Below, piece after piece: positions 54,649-63,193 of a stretch of DNA of 64,000 nt. The stretch is taken from contig MHBG01000048.1 in NCBI GenBank assembly GCA_001804785.1, positions 25,401 to 89,400 of the forward strand, read 5' to 3'. Under the pieces are notes generated by a model. That model was given only the letters and a program-made list of their open reading frames with translations, ran no database searches and was not told the DNA's origin. Position 1 is the first letter of the stretch. The number at the start of each line of letters is the position of its first letter. Source of the DNA: Lentisphaerae bacterium GWF2_45_14 (GTDB lineage Bacteria; Verrucomicrobiota; Lentisphaeria; Victivallales; GWF2-45-14). The position numbers were made by a program, and so were the translations under genes.

Positions 54649-55608
54649 TCACCGTTGCATGAAATATTTAAGGATACCCAGTCTTATTCCTTTGTCGGTA
54701 ATACTGAAGTCTTCAAAATTGTAAAAGCTCAGTATTGTCAGGAGGATAAGTAATCCGGCGGGCATTGAAGAAATCCTGTTAGGATCCATTCCAGGTATTT
54801 GGCGACGGCCTTCATCATTCATTTTTGAAATTGTTTTGTATATTTCTACAAGTTCTTTTCTTGAACTCTCGGTGAAATTAATCAATGCCCTGTCGTAGAT
54901 AAACTGTTTTTTTATTATGGCGGCGTATGTCACTGCGACCCCGCCGCATGCGAGGACTATCGGTTTACGGTCGGAAAGCCATGAATATATTTCGCTGCCT
55001 ACTTTTGTCTCAAGTTCCTTTACTACTGTGCTTCTGGCCTGCCTCGTGGGCGAGTATCCTGGAAGGAATGACATTGTGGGGACATTTAGTTTGAACGTTT
55101 CATTTATGTTCATTGTTCCCGAGGCAAGGCAAGATATTGATTTTATGTCATTTCGGGTTCCATAGGCAATTTCAGTTCCGCCTGCTCCTACATTTATCAT
55201 TATGATTGGAATGGACGAATCCATGTTCTCTGTAGCGCCGAGGAAGGTGAATCGGGCTTCTTCCTTACTGCTAAGTACCTGAGGGTATATGTTGAGTGCC
55301 TGGTTGCATTTGAGGAGGAATAAACTTCTGTTTTTTGTGGTTCGGATTATACTGGAGGCCGTTACTATAAGGTTCTGCGCTCCTTCTTTCATTGCTATAG
55401 CCTGCATTTCGGAGGCAGCCTTTATTGTGTTCTCTATGGCTGATTCGGAAAGCGTTCCGTCTGGAAAAATATTCTCCGCGAGCTTTGTGGCTGCGACATA
55501 TTCGTTGATAGGCTCAAGGACTCCGTCAGGGAGGCACTTTGCCACCAGCAGCATAACGGCTGTGGGCCCTATGTCGAGGGCTGCCGCGATTCGTTCTTTA
55601 GTAGACAT
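54649..55608 (-). CDS. Ppx/GppA-like phosphatase family protein
   Basis: It is 319 residues. ALDIGPTAVMLLVA near 9-22 is the first phosphate loop of the actin-like fold, in which the usual DIGSNS reads DIGPTA. IMINVGAGGTEIAYG near 135 replaces the usual DIGGGSTEL, keeping Gly-rich but losing the Asp. ISSMPAGLLILLTIL near the end matches the family. So it is a member of the group that cleaves polyphosphate or pppGpp, but catalytic motifs have diverged. It may be a regulator or have a different substrate. Confidence 0.8.
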   Translation of the reverse strand: MSTKERIAAALDIGPTAVMLLVAKCLPDGVLEPINEYVAATKLAENIFPDGTLSESAIENTIKAASEMQAIAMKEGAQNLIVTASSIIRTTKNRSLFLLKCNQALNIYPQVLSSKEEARFTFLGATENMDSSIPIIMINVGAGGTEIAYGTRNDIKSISCLASGTMNINETFKLNVPTMSFLPGYSPTRQARSTVVKELETKVGSEIYSWLSDRKPIVLACGGVAVTYAAIIKKQFIYDRALINFTESSRKELVEIYKTISKMNDEGRRQIPGMDPNRISSMPAGLLILLTILSFYNFEDFSITDKGIRLGILKYFMQR

Positions 55609-55835
55609 TTTATATTATGATATTTTTAGTATTCTTCTAAGTGCAATTACGACAATTTTTCTGGTGATACTCTAATCTTTAAAGGAAATCTTTTAAAGGA
55701 GTTTTATTTATTTATTTTGATTTTCCGCGAAATGAATGTAAATGTTAGGGATTATCTGAATCCATGAAGTATATAAACTATGATTGTCTCGTTTTGTCAT
55801 GGACTTAAAGATCACAAAAAAGGAGCGCTTGTTCA

Positions 55836-56855
55836 ATGATTATCGTTTTTAAACAGCACACGAAGGAATCTGACATAGAAGATGTCTGCAAGAAGATAGA
55901 AAAGCTCGGATATGAGCCGCGCATAATTAAGGGGGTTGAGCGCACGGTCATCGGGGCCGTAGGCGATGAACAGATGCACAAATCGCTTGAGGCCTTCAAG
56001 GCATTTGACTGCGTCGAGGATGTTCTGCCTATTCAGAAAAGGTACAAGATTGCAAGCCGCGAGTACCACAAGGAGAGCAGTATCGTAAAAATCGGGGACA
56101 GGCGGCTGGGGAATGGCCATTTTCAGGTCATAGCCGGACCCTGTGCAATAGAAAGCTATGAGCAGCTGAAGACAACGGCGGAGGCCGTGATAAAAGCAGG
56201 GGCAGGCATAATCCGCGGCGGAGCGTACAAGCCGAGGACCTCGCCTTATGATTTTCAAGGGCTTGGCGAGGAAGGGCTTGAGCTTCTACAGAGGATCAAG
56301 GATGAATACAACGTGCCTGTCGTGACGGAAGTTGTCGGGGTAACCCATATTGATAAGGTCGCTAAGGTCGCGGACTGTCTTCAAATCGGGGCCAGAAATA
56401 GCCAGAACTACCACTTACTTGAGGCTGTCGCCGGGGCAGGGCGGCCTGTACTTCTGAAGCGCGGAATGTCATCGACAATCGAAGAATGGCTTTCTGCCGC
56501 GGAATACCTCATTGTGAACGGTTGCCATGATGTGATTCTTTGCGAAAGAGGAATAAGGACATTTGAGCACGCCACACGAAATACGCTCGACCTGAGCGCG
56601 GTGGCCATAGCCAAGCGCGAGACGCATCTGCCCGTAATCGTCGATCCCAGCCATGCCGCCGGGCGCTATGACCTTGTTCTGCCACTTTCGAAAGCAGCAA
56701 TCGCTATCGGAGCCGACGGGCTTATAGTTGAAGTGCATTGCGATCCAGTCAATGCCGTAAGCGATGCCGCCCAGCAAATTCCGTCAGGCGAATTCGGACG
56801 CTTTATGAAGGAGCTGGAACCCATCATGAAGGCCGTTAATGTGGCAATAGAATAA
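55836..56855 (+). CDS. aroF: 3-deoxy-7-phosphoheptulonate synthase, copy 2
   Basis: It is 339 residues, of the same type Ib as copy 1 at 41808, with N-terminal ferredoxin-like domain. [40 protein letters not shown] and DPSHAAGRYD are visible. Copy 1 has [10 protein letters not shown] in the last motif, so the two have diverged in the substrate loop. An AAAAAGGAG ribosome site lies upstream. It is coupled to the NUDIX gene by an overlapping stop and start at 56855. Confidence 0.93.
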   Translation: MIIVFKQHTKESDIEDVCKKIEKLGYEPRIIKGVERTVIGAVGDEQMHKSLEAFKAFDCVEDVLPIQKRYKIASREYHKESSIVKIGDRRLGNGHFQVIAGPCAIESYEQLKTTAEAVIKAGAGIIRGGAYKPRTSPYDFQGLGEEGLELLQRIKDEYNVPVVTEVVGVTHIDKVAKVADCLQIGARNSQNYHLLEAVAGAGRPVLLKRGMSSTIEEWLSAAEYLIVNGCHDVILCERGIRTFEHATRNTLDLSAVAIAKRETHLPVIVDPSHAAGRYDLVLPLSKAAIAIGADGLIVEVHCDPVNAVSDAAQQIPSGEFGRFMKELEPIMKAVNVAIE

Positions 56856-57412
56856 TGAGCAGTGAAAAAGTTCGAACAGCCTGGAAGCGAATAGATAAGG
56901 AAATTGTTTTTGAAACTCCCGTCTTTAATCTTTTTCGGGAAAAATCAAGAAGCCTCAGGACCGGTGCCGAAAATGACTTCTATTACTTCGCTTGTGTTGA
57001 CTGGGTGAACGTTGCCGCGATTACCCCCGACAAGCACCTTGTGATGATAAGGCAGTTCCGCCATGGAAGTGAAAGGTGGGAAATGGAAATACCGGGCGGC
57101 GGAATAGACCGCAGCGATTCCAATCCGGTCGAGGGTGGCGTTCGGGAGCTTTTTGAGGAGACTGGCTATCGTGGCTCAAATGCCAGGATTATCGGAAAGG
57201 TGTGTCCAAACCCGGCGCTTCAGGGAAATTTCTGTTATACGGTCATGATTGAAAACGCAGTGAAAGTTTCAGAGCCTGAAATGGAGGCGACTGAAGATAT
57301 TGAAACTACCCTTATTCCTCTTGCCGAACTCCGAAATATGATAAAAGAAGGAATCGTGACGCACGGACTTGTCCTTAATGCCCTTCACTTTCTTGAATTA
57401 TCACTGCATTGA
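56855..57412 (+). CDS. NUDIX hydrolase (ADP-ribose pyrophosphatase-like)
   Basis: It is 185 residues. PGGGIDRSDSNPVEGGVREL and FEETGY form a Nudix box with the REL-x-EETG end; the Glu expected in its first half is displaced by a short insert. RQFRHGSERWEMEIPGG precedes it, the usual ADP-ribose pyrophosphatase segment. The start ATG at 56855 uses the last base of the aroF stop. It would hydrolyse a nucleoside diphosphate linked to a sugar. Confidence 0.88.
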   Translation: MSSEKVRTAWKRIDKEIVFETPVFNLFREKSRSLRTGAENDFYYFACVDWVNVAAITPDKHLVMIRQFRHGSERWEMEIPGGGIDRSDSNPVEGGVRELFEETGYRGSNARIIGKVCPNPALQGNFCYTVMIENAVKVSEPEMEATEDIETTLIPLAELRNMIKEGIVTHGLVLNALHFLELSLH

Positions 57413-57454
57413 CATACGTTAGAATAGAAATCCTTATAAATCAGAGAGGTTCAG

Positions 57455-57718
57455 ATGAAAAGCGCATTGGAACTGGTCATGGAAAAAACGGGCGGAAAAA
57501 TAACCGGACTTTCTTCTTCTAAAAAAAAGAAAATATCCGAGATCGACATGATATATAAATCAAAAATAGCCGAAGAGGAAATCGCGGCCACTGGCAAATG
57601 CAGGAAGGCCGGCGAAAACGAGGAAGAAATTGAAAAAATAAAGACTGAACTGGCATCCAGAATCACTTCACTGAAAGCTAAATGCGAAAAGGAAAAAGCC
57701 TCAGTGCGCAATATCTAA
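57455..57718 (+). CDS. Small Lys/Glu-rich protein
   Basis: It is 87 residues, a basic-acidic helix (SSSKKKKISEIDMIYKSKIA) with a coiled-coil tail and one Cys each side. The RBS is GAGAGG. It lies in a tight set with the DtxR regulator. No family is recognised. Confidence 0.6.
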   Translation: MKSALELVMEKTGGKITGLSSSKKKKISEIDMIYKSKIAEEEIAATGKCRKAGENEEEIEKIKTELASRITSLKAKCEKEKASVRNI

Positions 57719-57735
57719 AAACGGAACAGATTGTG

Positions 57736-58197
57736 ATGGAAAAAGACAAGGAAACCTTATCACTCAATCAGCAGATATACATAGAGACTGTGTATGCCTT
57801 ATGCAATGCCCACCAGCATGCTCATATCAAGGCAATATCTGAAAAGCTCGGAGTGAAAATGGCTTCCGCTACCGAGGCTGTCCGCAATCTCGCCGAAAAG
57901 GGTATCTTCAATTATCAGGCAAGAAAAAATATAACGCTTACCGCGAACGGTATGGAAATAGCCCAGAGACTGGACAGGCGCCATCAAATTCTTTCCGGGT
58001 TTTTCAAGGAAATACTGGGCTGTCCTGATATGCGGTCCGAGAAATTCGCCTGTAGTATAGAACATGTTATAGATGAAGATTTTCTAATGCGGCTTGCGGC
58101 GTTTACCGTTTTTATGAATGGAAATGCCCTGAAAATAATCTCCGAGTTCCAGAAGGAATATAACAACGCGTCTCGTCAAAAAGATTCTTCCCGATGA
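57736..58197 (+). CDS. DtxR/MntR-type metal-dependent regulator
   Basis: It is 153 residues from the ATG at 57736; an earlier in-frame ATG at 57682 lies inside the preceding gene. LSLNQQIYIETVYALCNAHQ and AHIKAISEKLGVKMASATEA form the winged HTH. GMEIAQRLDRRHQILSGFFK and CSIEHVIDEDFLMRLAAF are the dimerisation and metal-binding segments with His and Glu. It probably senses iron or manganese. It overlaps the next gene by four bases. Confidence 0.85.
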   Translation: MEKDKETLSLNQQIYIETVYALCNAHQHAHIKAISEKLGVKMASATEAVRNLAEKGIFNYQARKNITLTANGMEIAQRLDRRHQILSGFFKEILGCPDMRSEKFACSIEHVIDEDFLMRLAAFTVFMNGNALKIISEFQKEYNNASRQKDSSR

Positions 58198-59306
58198 AAT
58201 ATGTCTACTTGGACAATGCCGCTTCTAGTCCTCCCGCACGTCACCTTCTTGACGAGTATTCAAGACTTTTACTGAGATATTACGGCAACAGCGAATCCGT
58301 ACATGCCGCGGGAAAAGAATCGAAAGAACTTCAGGACGAGAGTGCCAGGCTTCTGGCGAGAACTATTACCGGCAATGAAAAAAACGCTTTTGTCCAGTGG
58401 ACCTGTTCAGGAACGGAATCAGCCAATACTGCGTTGTCTCTGCCCCGCTTCAAAAAGGGTGTTATTGTAACAACACAGGCCGAGCATCCCTCAATCCTCG
58501 CAGCAGCCGGAAGAACGGGTGCTGAAATCAGGTTTGCCGCTATTTCAAGCGATGGCGGAATTGACATGGAAAGCCTCGCGGGACTGCTGGATAGTTCGGT
58601 TAATCTTGTCGCCCTCCACCACGTGCAGAGCGAGACGGGGAGATTGCAGGATATTAAAGCAGTTTCGCAGATAATCAGGGAAAAAGCGCCGCGCGCCGTT
58701 TTTCTTCTTGATACAATACAGTCTCTCTGCAAAATTCCTGTGTCAGTGGGAGGGGACGGTCCCGGGATTATCCTGCTTTCCGGTTATAAAATAGGCTCTC
58801 CGGCGGGCGGCGCGGTAATATGTGCGCCAGCCTTTGCCGATGAGTTCAGAAAACTTCGTTCGGAGGCACATCTTGTGCCGCGGGTTCCTGCCGCCATGAC
58901 TGCAATTCTAGCTCGGCAGGTAGAAGAACTTTATGAAGAAAAAGACGCTATTCTGGCAAGAGTGAGCGGAATCGCGGCGCAATTAAGGAATTCTCTCGAA
59001 ACCCTGGACTTTGAATGCACGCCTACTGTCCCCGTCGAAAAGGCGTCGCCATTTATTGTCCACGCCAGATTTCCCGGACACGAAGGCGCGGTACTTGCCA
59101 GGATGCTTTCGGCCAGGGGAGTAATAGTTTCAGCAGGGAGCGCCTGCTCCGCAGAAAGCGGGGGGCCTTCAAGGGCCTTGACTGCAATGGGGCTCTCAGA
59201 AAAAGATGCCTATTCCGCCCTGAGAATAAGTCTTTGGACTCAGAATACTCAGCCCGATATCGACCAATTTATTACAGCTCTTAAAGAATCTTTGAAGGAT
59301 TATTAG
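58194..59306 (+). CDS. Cysteine desulfurase-like aminotransferase class V
   Basis: It is 370 residues. YLDNAASSPPARHLLDEY at 5-22 is the NifS/IscS start, TTQAEHPSIL the cofactor-binding His segment, and LLSGYKIGSPAGGAVI the PLP lysine (SGYK where SGHK is usual). SAGSACSAESG near 320 contains the catalytic Cys. It would take sulfur from cysteine for Fe-S clusters or tRNA thiolation. It forms an operon with the metal regulator. Its stop overlaps the stop of the convergent gene by four bases. Confidence 0.9.
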   Translation: MKYVYLDNAASSPPARHLLDEYSRLLLRYYGNSESVHAAGKESKELQDESARLLARTITGNEKNAFVQWTCSGTESANTALSLPRFKKGVIVTTQAEHPSILAAAGRTGAEIRFAAISSDGGIDMESLAGLLDSSVNLVALHHVQSETGRLQDIKAVSQIIREKAPRAVFLLDTIQSLCKIPVSVGGDGPGIILLSGYKIGSPAGGAVICAPAFADEFRKLRSEAHLVPRVPAAMTAILARQVEELYEEKDAILARVSGIAAQLRNSLETLDFECTPTVPVEKASPFIVHARFPGHEGAVLARMLSARGVIVSAGSACSAESGGPSRALTAMGLSEKDAYSALRISLWTQNTQPDIDQFITALKESLKDY

Positions 59307-60967
59307 CGCCCCGATTTCGCGGGTTTCTTCTTGGGGCCGCGCCGGACGCTTCTGGACTTTGCGCTTGGAACTCTGGCTTTTGGCGAAGAGAATGAACCGC
59401 TCTTTCTAGTTGCAGGGCGCGCGCTTTTTGACTTGGCCCTTGGAGCTTTGGTATTCGCCGACGTAGACGGACTGCTTTTTCTGGTTGCAGGGCGAGCGCT
59501 CTTTGACTTGGCCCTTGGAGCTTTGGTATCTTCAGACGTAGACGGACTGCTTTTCGGGGCTCCGGGCCGGATGCGTTTGGGCCTTTTGTTTTTAGGCGGT
59601 GGCGGCACGAAGGCACGCCGCTCTTTTTCGCGAAGTTCAAGCTTTACCGGAAGTCCGGCAAAAGCGAACTTCTTTCTCATGAAGTTTACCAGATACGGCA
59701 TATAATTATTGGCCGCGTACTTCGGGTTGTTTACGAAAAGAGCGAATGTCGGCGGTTCATTTTTTATCATCGTGGCATAGTATATTTTAAGCTGCTTTGT
59801 CCCGATGCAGGGCGGCGCGTTCGACTGAACGGCATCGGAGATGACCTTGTTCAATACCGATGTTGTGATATGAACGTCCATCTGTCCCATAACCTCGGCG
59901 ATGGAGTCAAGCAGTTTTCCAAAATTGTATCCGCTTAATGCGCAGGTGAATACAACGGGCGCATAGGTCATAAGCGGCAGTGTGTAGTAAACCTCGTCAA
60001 GAATATCCTTCTGCTTGAAACTTCCGCAGACGTCCCACTTGTTCGCAACTACGACGCAAGCCTTCCCACTGTCAACTATCATTCTTGCGATATGTCTATC
60101 CTGGGCAGTAAGCCCATCCGGCCTGGCTTCGACGACGAAAAGCACTAGCCGTGCCTTTTTTATTGAGTCTTCCGCGCGCATGACGCTGAATATTTCCACC
60201 GCAGAATTTACTTTGGCCCTTTTTCTGAGACCTGCCGTATCAATAAGTATCGCCGGGATTTTCTCATTGCGGAATTCAAGGCTGAATGGAATATCGATGG
60301 AGTCGCGGGTAGTTCCCGCTACATCGCTTACGATTACTCTTTTTTCGCCGAGCAGCCGGTTTACGATTGAAGACTTCCCCACATTCGGCCTTCCGATGAC
60401 CGCGATTGAAAACGGTTCACCGTCATCAATATCGCCTGATGATTTTGTTATGCTGGCGATAATCCTGTCCATGAGATTTCCGATACCATGCCTGTGCGTG
60501 CAGGATACAGGATAAAGTTCGCCGAAGCCAAGTACCGAAAACTCAACAGCATTCTTTTCAAGAGCTGGATTGTCGACTTTGTTTACTGCTAAAATGACTT
60601 CCTTACCCGATTCATGAAGCTTCTTTGCGATTGTCGAGTCAAGCGGCAGCAGTCCCGATTGCGCTTCCACTACTAGGACTATGATATCAGCGTCTATCAA
60701 TGCTGCTTCGAGCTGTTCGCGTATCTCAGCATCCCAAGGAGCGGACGCATTCTGATTGTCGTGAAAAAGGCCCAGTCCTCCAGTGTCTACGATTTGAAAA
60801 CGTCGGCCGGAGTATTTTACGGGCGCGACTATTCTGTCTCGGGTAACACCGCATTCTTCATGCACTATCGAAATACGTCTTCCCGCTATCGCGTTAAAAA
60901 GTGAGGACTTTCCCACATTCGGGCGTCCAACTATGGCGACTGTCGGTATCTTGCAAGCTGTTTCCAT
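59303..60967 (-). CDS. der: GTPase Der (EngA) with basic repeat tail
   Basis: It is 554 residues. Two G domains are clear: GRPNVGKSS near 14 and again near 193, VDTGGLG and IDTAGLRKR, NKVDNPAL and ANKWDV. A KH-like domain ends near residue 455. Der normally ends there or within about 20 residues. Here a 95-residue Lys/Arg/Ser/Pro tail follows, with SPSTSEDTKAPRAKSKSARP repeated almost exactly 24 residues later, then a third divergent copy. Der acts in assembly of the 50S subunit; the tail may bind rRNA. Confidence 0.93.
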   Translation of the reverse strand: METACKIPTVAIVGRPNVGKSSLFNAIAGRRISIVHEECGVTRDRIVAPVKYSGRRFQIVDTGGLGLFHDNQNASAPWDAEIREQLEAALIDADIIVLVVEAQSGLLPLDSTIAKKLHESGKEVILAVNKVDNPALEKNAVEFSVLGFGELYPVSCTHRHGIGNLMDRIIASITKSSGDIDDGEPFSIAVIGRPNVGKSSIVNRLLGEKRVIVSDVAGTTRDSIDIPFSLEFRNEKIPAILIDTAGLRKRAKVNSAVEIFSVMRAEDSIKKARLVLFVVEARPDGLTAQDRHIARMIVDSGKACVVVANKWDVCGSFKQKDILDEVYYTLPLMTYAPVVFTCALSGYNFGKLLDSIAEVMGQMDVHITTSVLNKVISDAVQSNAPPCIGTKQLKIYYATMIKNEPPTFALFVNNPKYAANNYMPYLVNFMRKKFAFAGLPVKLELREKERRAFVPPPPKNKRPKRIRPGAPKSSPSTSEDTKAPRAKSKSARPATRKSSPSTSANTKAPRAKSKSARPATRKSGSFSSPKARVPSAKSRSVRRGPKKKPAKSGR

Positions 60968-61036
60968 AAGAATTTCTAAAGACCTGTCTGTATTGTGAAA
61001 AATATAGTCAGTTAATGTAGCTCAAGTTTAGATAAA

Positions 61037-62212
61037 TTAAACACTGTGAAGTGTTTTTCTTTCATCCTTTTGCAAATGAGCAATAATCTGCACAACGACA
61101 GCCACGCTTATCAGTGCCGCCGAAAAGTAGTAAGGCATTCCCAGGCCTACATTGTCCGAAAGTACCCCTCCGAGAAACGGTCCCGCAGTCCCGCCAATCC
61201 CGACAACCATCTCGTTTACCGCGATGTAACGTGCGCTTTTGCTCGGGTGCACCAGCGAATGAAACACCAGATAAAAGAAGAAACCGCCCGAGTATATCCC
61301 GAACAGTACAGCAGCCACGCAATAGGAAAATGTGCCGGAGCCAAATCCGAAAAGAATTGATGACACTATGCCACAGACACCGAACGCTCCAACCGGAAGG
61401 GGCCGGTACATCCATTTTTTGCTGAAACATAGGAAAAGTCCCGTGAATGCCTGCGAAAAACTTAAAAGAGCAAGCGCAAGACCGCTGCCCGAAACGGCAA
61501 CACCATACTCCGTGGCCGTTTTTGGGAAAACACCCCTTATTATCGCAATGACTACACAGCCCGCCCCCGAGCCAATCCAGCCGAGCCACGCAAGATCCGG
61601 CATTCCTGAGTAATTCACGGATTCCTTTTGAACGGATGCGGATGTCTCATCGTGCAGTGCCCGCCTCGTTTTTCTCATTTTTGAAAGAAAGTAAATACCG
61701 AAGAGGCAGAGAAATCCTATTATTATATTAAGCGCGTGACAGTACTTCCATCCGTAATTTTCCCAGACCGGCCCCGACACAAAAGGCCCGCACGCAAGTC
61801 CGAAACTCCATGCAAACGTGTAAAGTCCTGTAGAACGCACTAATCCTGATGAACCGGTTTCAAACTCCTTCATGAACGTCTGGAACGGCGCGAAGAAAAA
61901 AGCCCCGGCTATCCCTGAAAGTATTACCCACAGATACTGTATCATAGGCCCAGGCACCAGAATGAAACAAATCGAAATCACGGCGATTGCGAATGATGAT
62001 CCCAGCAGCATCTTGACGGCATTCCTGGCGTTTATGAAACGGCCTATCAGCTGGTTGGAAATTATATACGGAATGGCCCACGCTATTATTATACCGCTGA
62101 CAAGGGTCGCCCGTGCACCGCTTTCGGCGAGCCGCATCGGACACAGAAAGAAAATCGTCCCGAACGCCATATCCATAAGGGCCGGGAAAAAGTATATCAG
62201 AAATCGTTCCAT
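61037..62212 (-). CDS. MFS transporter
   Basis: It is 391 residues with about 12 hydrophobic helices. GTIFFLCPMRLAESGARATLV and LIGRFINARNAVKMLLG fit the MFS helix 1-2 region, but the usual D-R-x-GR loop is weak. A central loop (KMRKTRRALHDETSASVQKE) separates the halves. The substrate is unknown. It ends two bases from trpS in transcription order. Confidence 0.8.
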   Translation of the reverse strand: MERFLIYFFPALMDMAFGTIFFLCPMRLAESGARATLVSGIIIAWAIPYIISNQLIGRFINARNAVKMLLGSSFAIAVISICFILVPGPMIQYLWVILSGIAGAFFFAPFQTFMKEFETGSSGLVRSTGLYTFAWSFGLACGPFVSGPVWENYGWKYCHALNIIIGFLCLFGIYFLSKMRKTRRALHDETSASVQKESVNYSGMPDLAWLGWIGSGAGCVVIAIIRGVFPKTATEYGVAVSGSGLALALLSFSQAFTGLFLCFSKKWMYRPLPVGAFGVCGIVSSILFGFGSGTFSYCVAAVLFGIYSGGFFFYLVFHSLVHPSKSARYIAVNEMVVGIGGTAGPFLGGVLSDNVGLGMPYYFSAALISVAVVVQIIAHLQKDERKTLHSV

Positions 62213-62213
62213 C

Positions 62214-63176
62214 TCAGCGAATACCTACGGCCTTGCGCACGTCACACATGGTAAGTTCTGCGACTGCTCTTGCCTTTTCTCCGCCTTCACGAATAATTTC
62301 TTGAACATAGCCCAAGTCGTTCTGTAGTTCCTCTCGGCGCCTGCGCAAGGGACCAAAATATTCCCAGGAAAGCTCGAATAGCTCTTTCTTGGCATGACCG
62401 TAGCCATAACCGCCTTTGTGATAGTTTTCTCTCATCTTTTTCTGATGGTGGCTGTCCGCAAAAAGCGAATACAGTGCAAATACGTTACATTTATCGGGAT
62501 CTTTCGGGTCGTTCAGACCTTTTGAGTCGGTAACTATTGACATTATTCGGCTTTTTATGTCTTTTTCCTTTCCGAATATCGGAATGGTATTGTTGTAGCT
62601 TTTTGACATTTTTTGTCCATCAATTCCCGGAATTACCGCCACATTTTCGGTTATCTGCTCATCCGGAACGACAAATATCTCCCCATAGGTGCTGTTGAAG
62701 CGCTGCGCGATGTCTCTCGTTATTTCCAAATGCTGTTTCTGATCCTTGCCGACAGGGACGATATTGGATCTGTAGATCAATATATCCGCAGCCATGAGTA
62801 CTGGATATGAGAAGAGTCCGTTGTTAGGCACGAATCCCTTGGCCACTTTATCTTTGTAACTGTGTGCCCGTTCAAGGAGCCCGACTGATGTGACGCAGTT
62901 CAATATCCAGGTAAGTTCGGTGACCTGCGGGACGTCCGATTGTCTGAAGAAAACGGTGTTCTTCGGGTCAAGGCCGCATGCCAGAAAATCTACCGCCACC
63001 TCCTGAATATACTTTTTAAGGTCTTCCGGGGATGGTGATGTTGTCAGCGAATGATAGTCGGCTATAAAAAGAAATACCTCTCCTTTTTCCTGAAGAGCCA
63101 CTGCTGGCTTCATCATTCCGAAATAGTTGCCAATATGCGGCAACCCCGAGGGTTGTATGCCTGAAAGTATCCTCAT
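62214..63176 (-). CDS. trpS: Tryptophan-tRNA ligase
   Basis: It is 320 residues. GIQPSGLPHIGNYFG at 6-20 is the first class I motif (HIGN), and KMSKSYNN near 204 the second. FLACGLDPKNTVFFRQSDVP and ILNCVTSVGLLERAHSYKDK are family signatures. It attaches tryptophan to tRNA. The MFS gene follows closely. Confidence 0.95.
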   Translation of the reverse strand: MRILSGIQPSGLPHIGNYFGMMKPAVALQEKGEVFLFIADYHSLTTSPSPEDLKKYIQEVAVDFLACGLDPKNTVFFRQSDVPQVTELTWILNCVTSVGLLERAHSYKDKVAKGFVPNNGLFSYPVLMAADILIYRSNIVPVGKDQKQHLEITRDIAQRFNSTYGEIFVVPDEQITENVAVIPGIDGQKMSKSYNNTIPIFGKEKDIKSRIMSIVTDSKGLNDPKDPDKCNVFALYSLFADSHHQKKMRENYHKGGYGYGHAKKELFELSWEYFGPLRRRREELQNDLGYVQEIIREGGEKARAVAELTMCDVRKAVGIR

Positions 63177-63193
63177 TATTACTCCTGCTTCTC

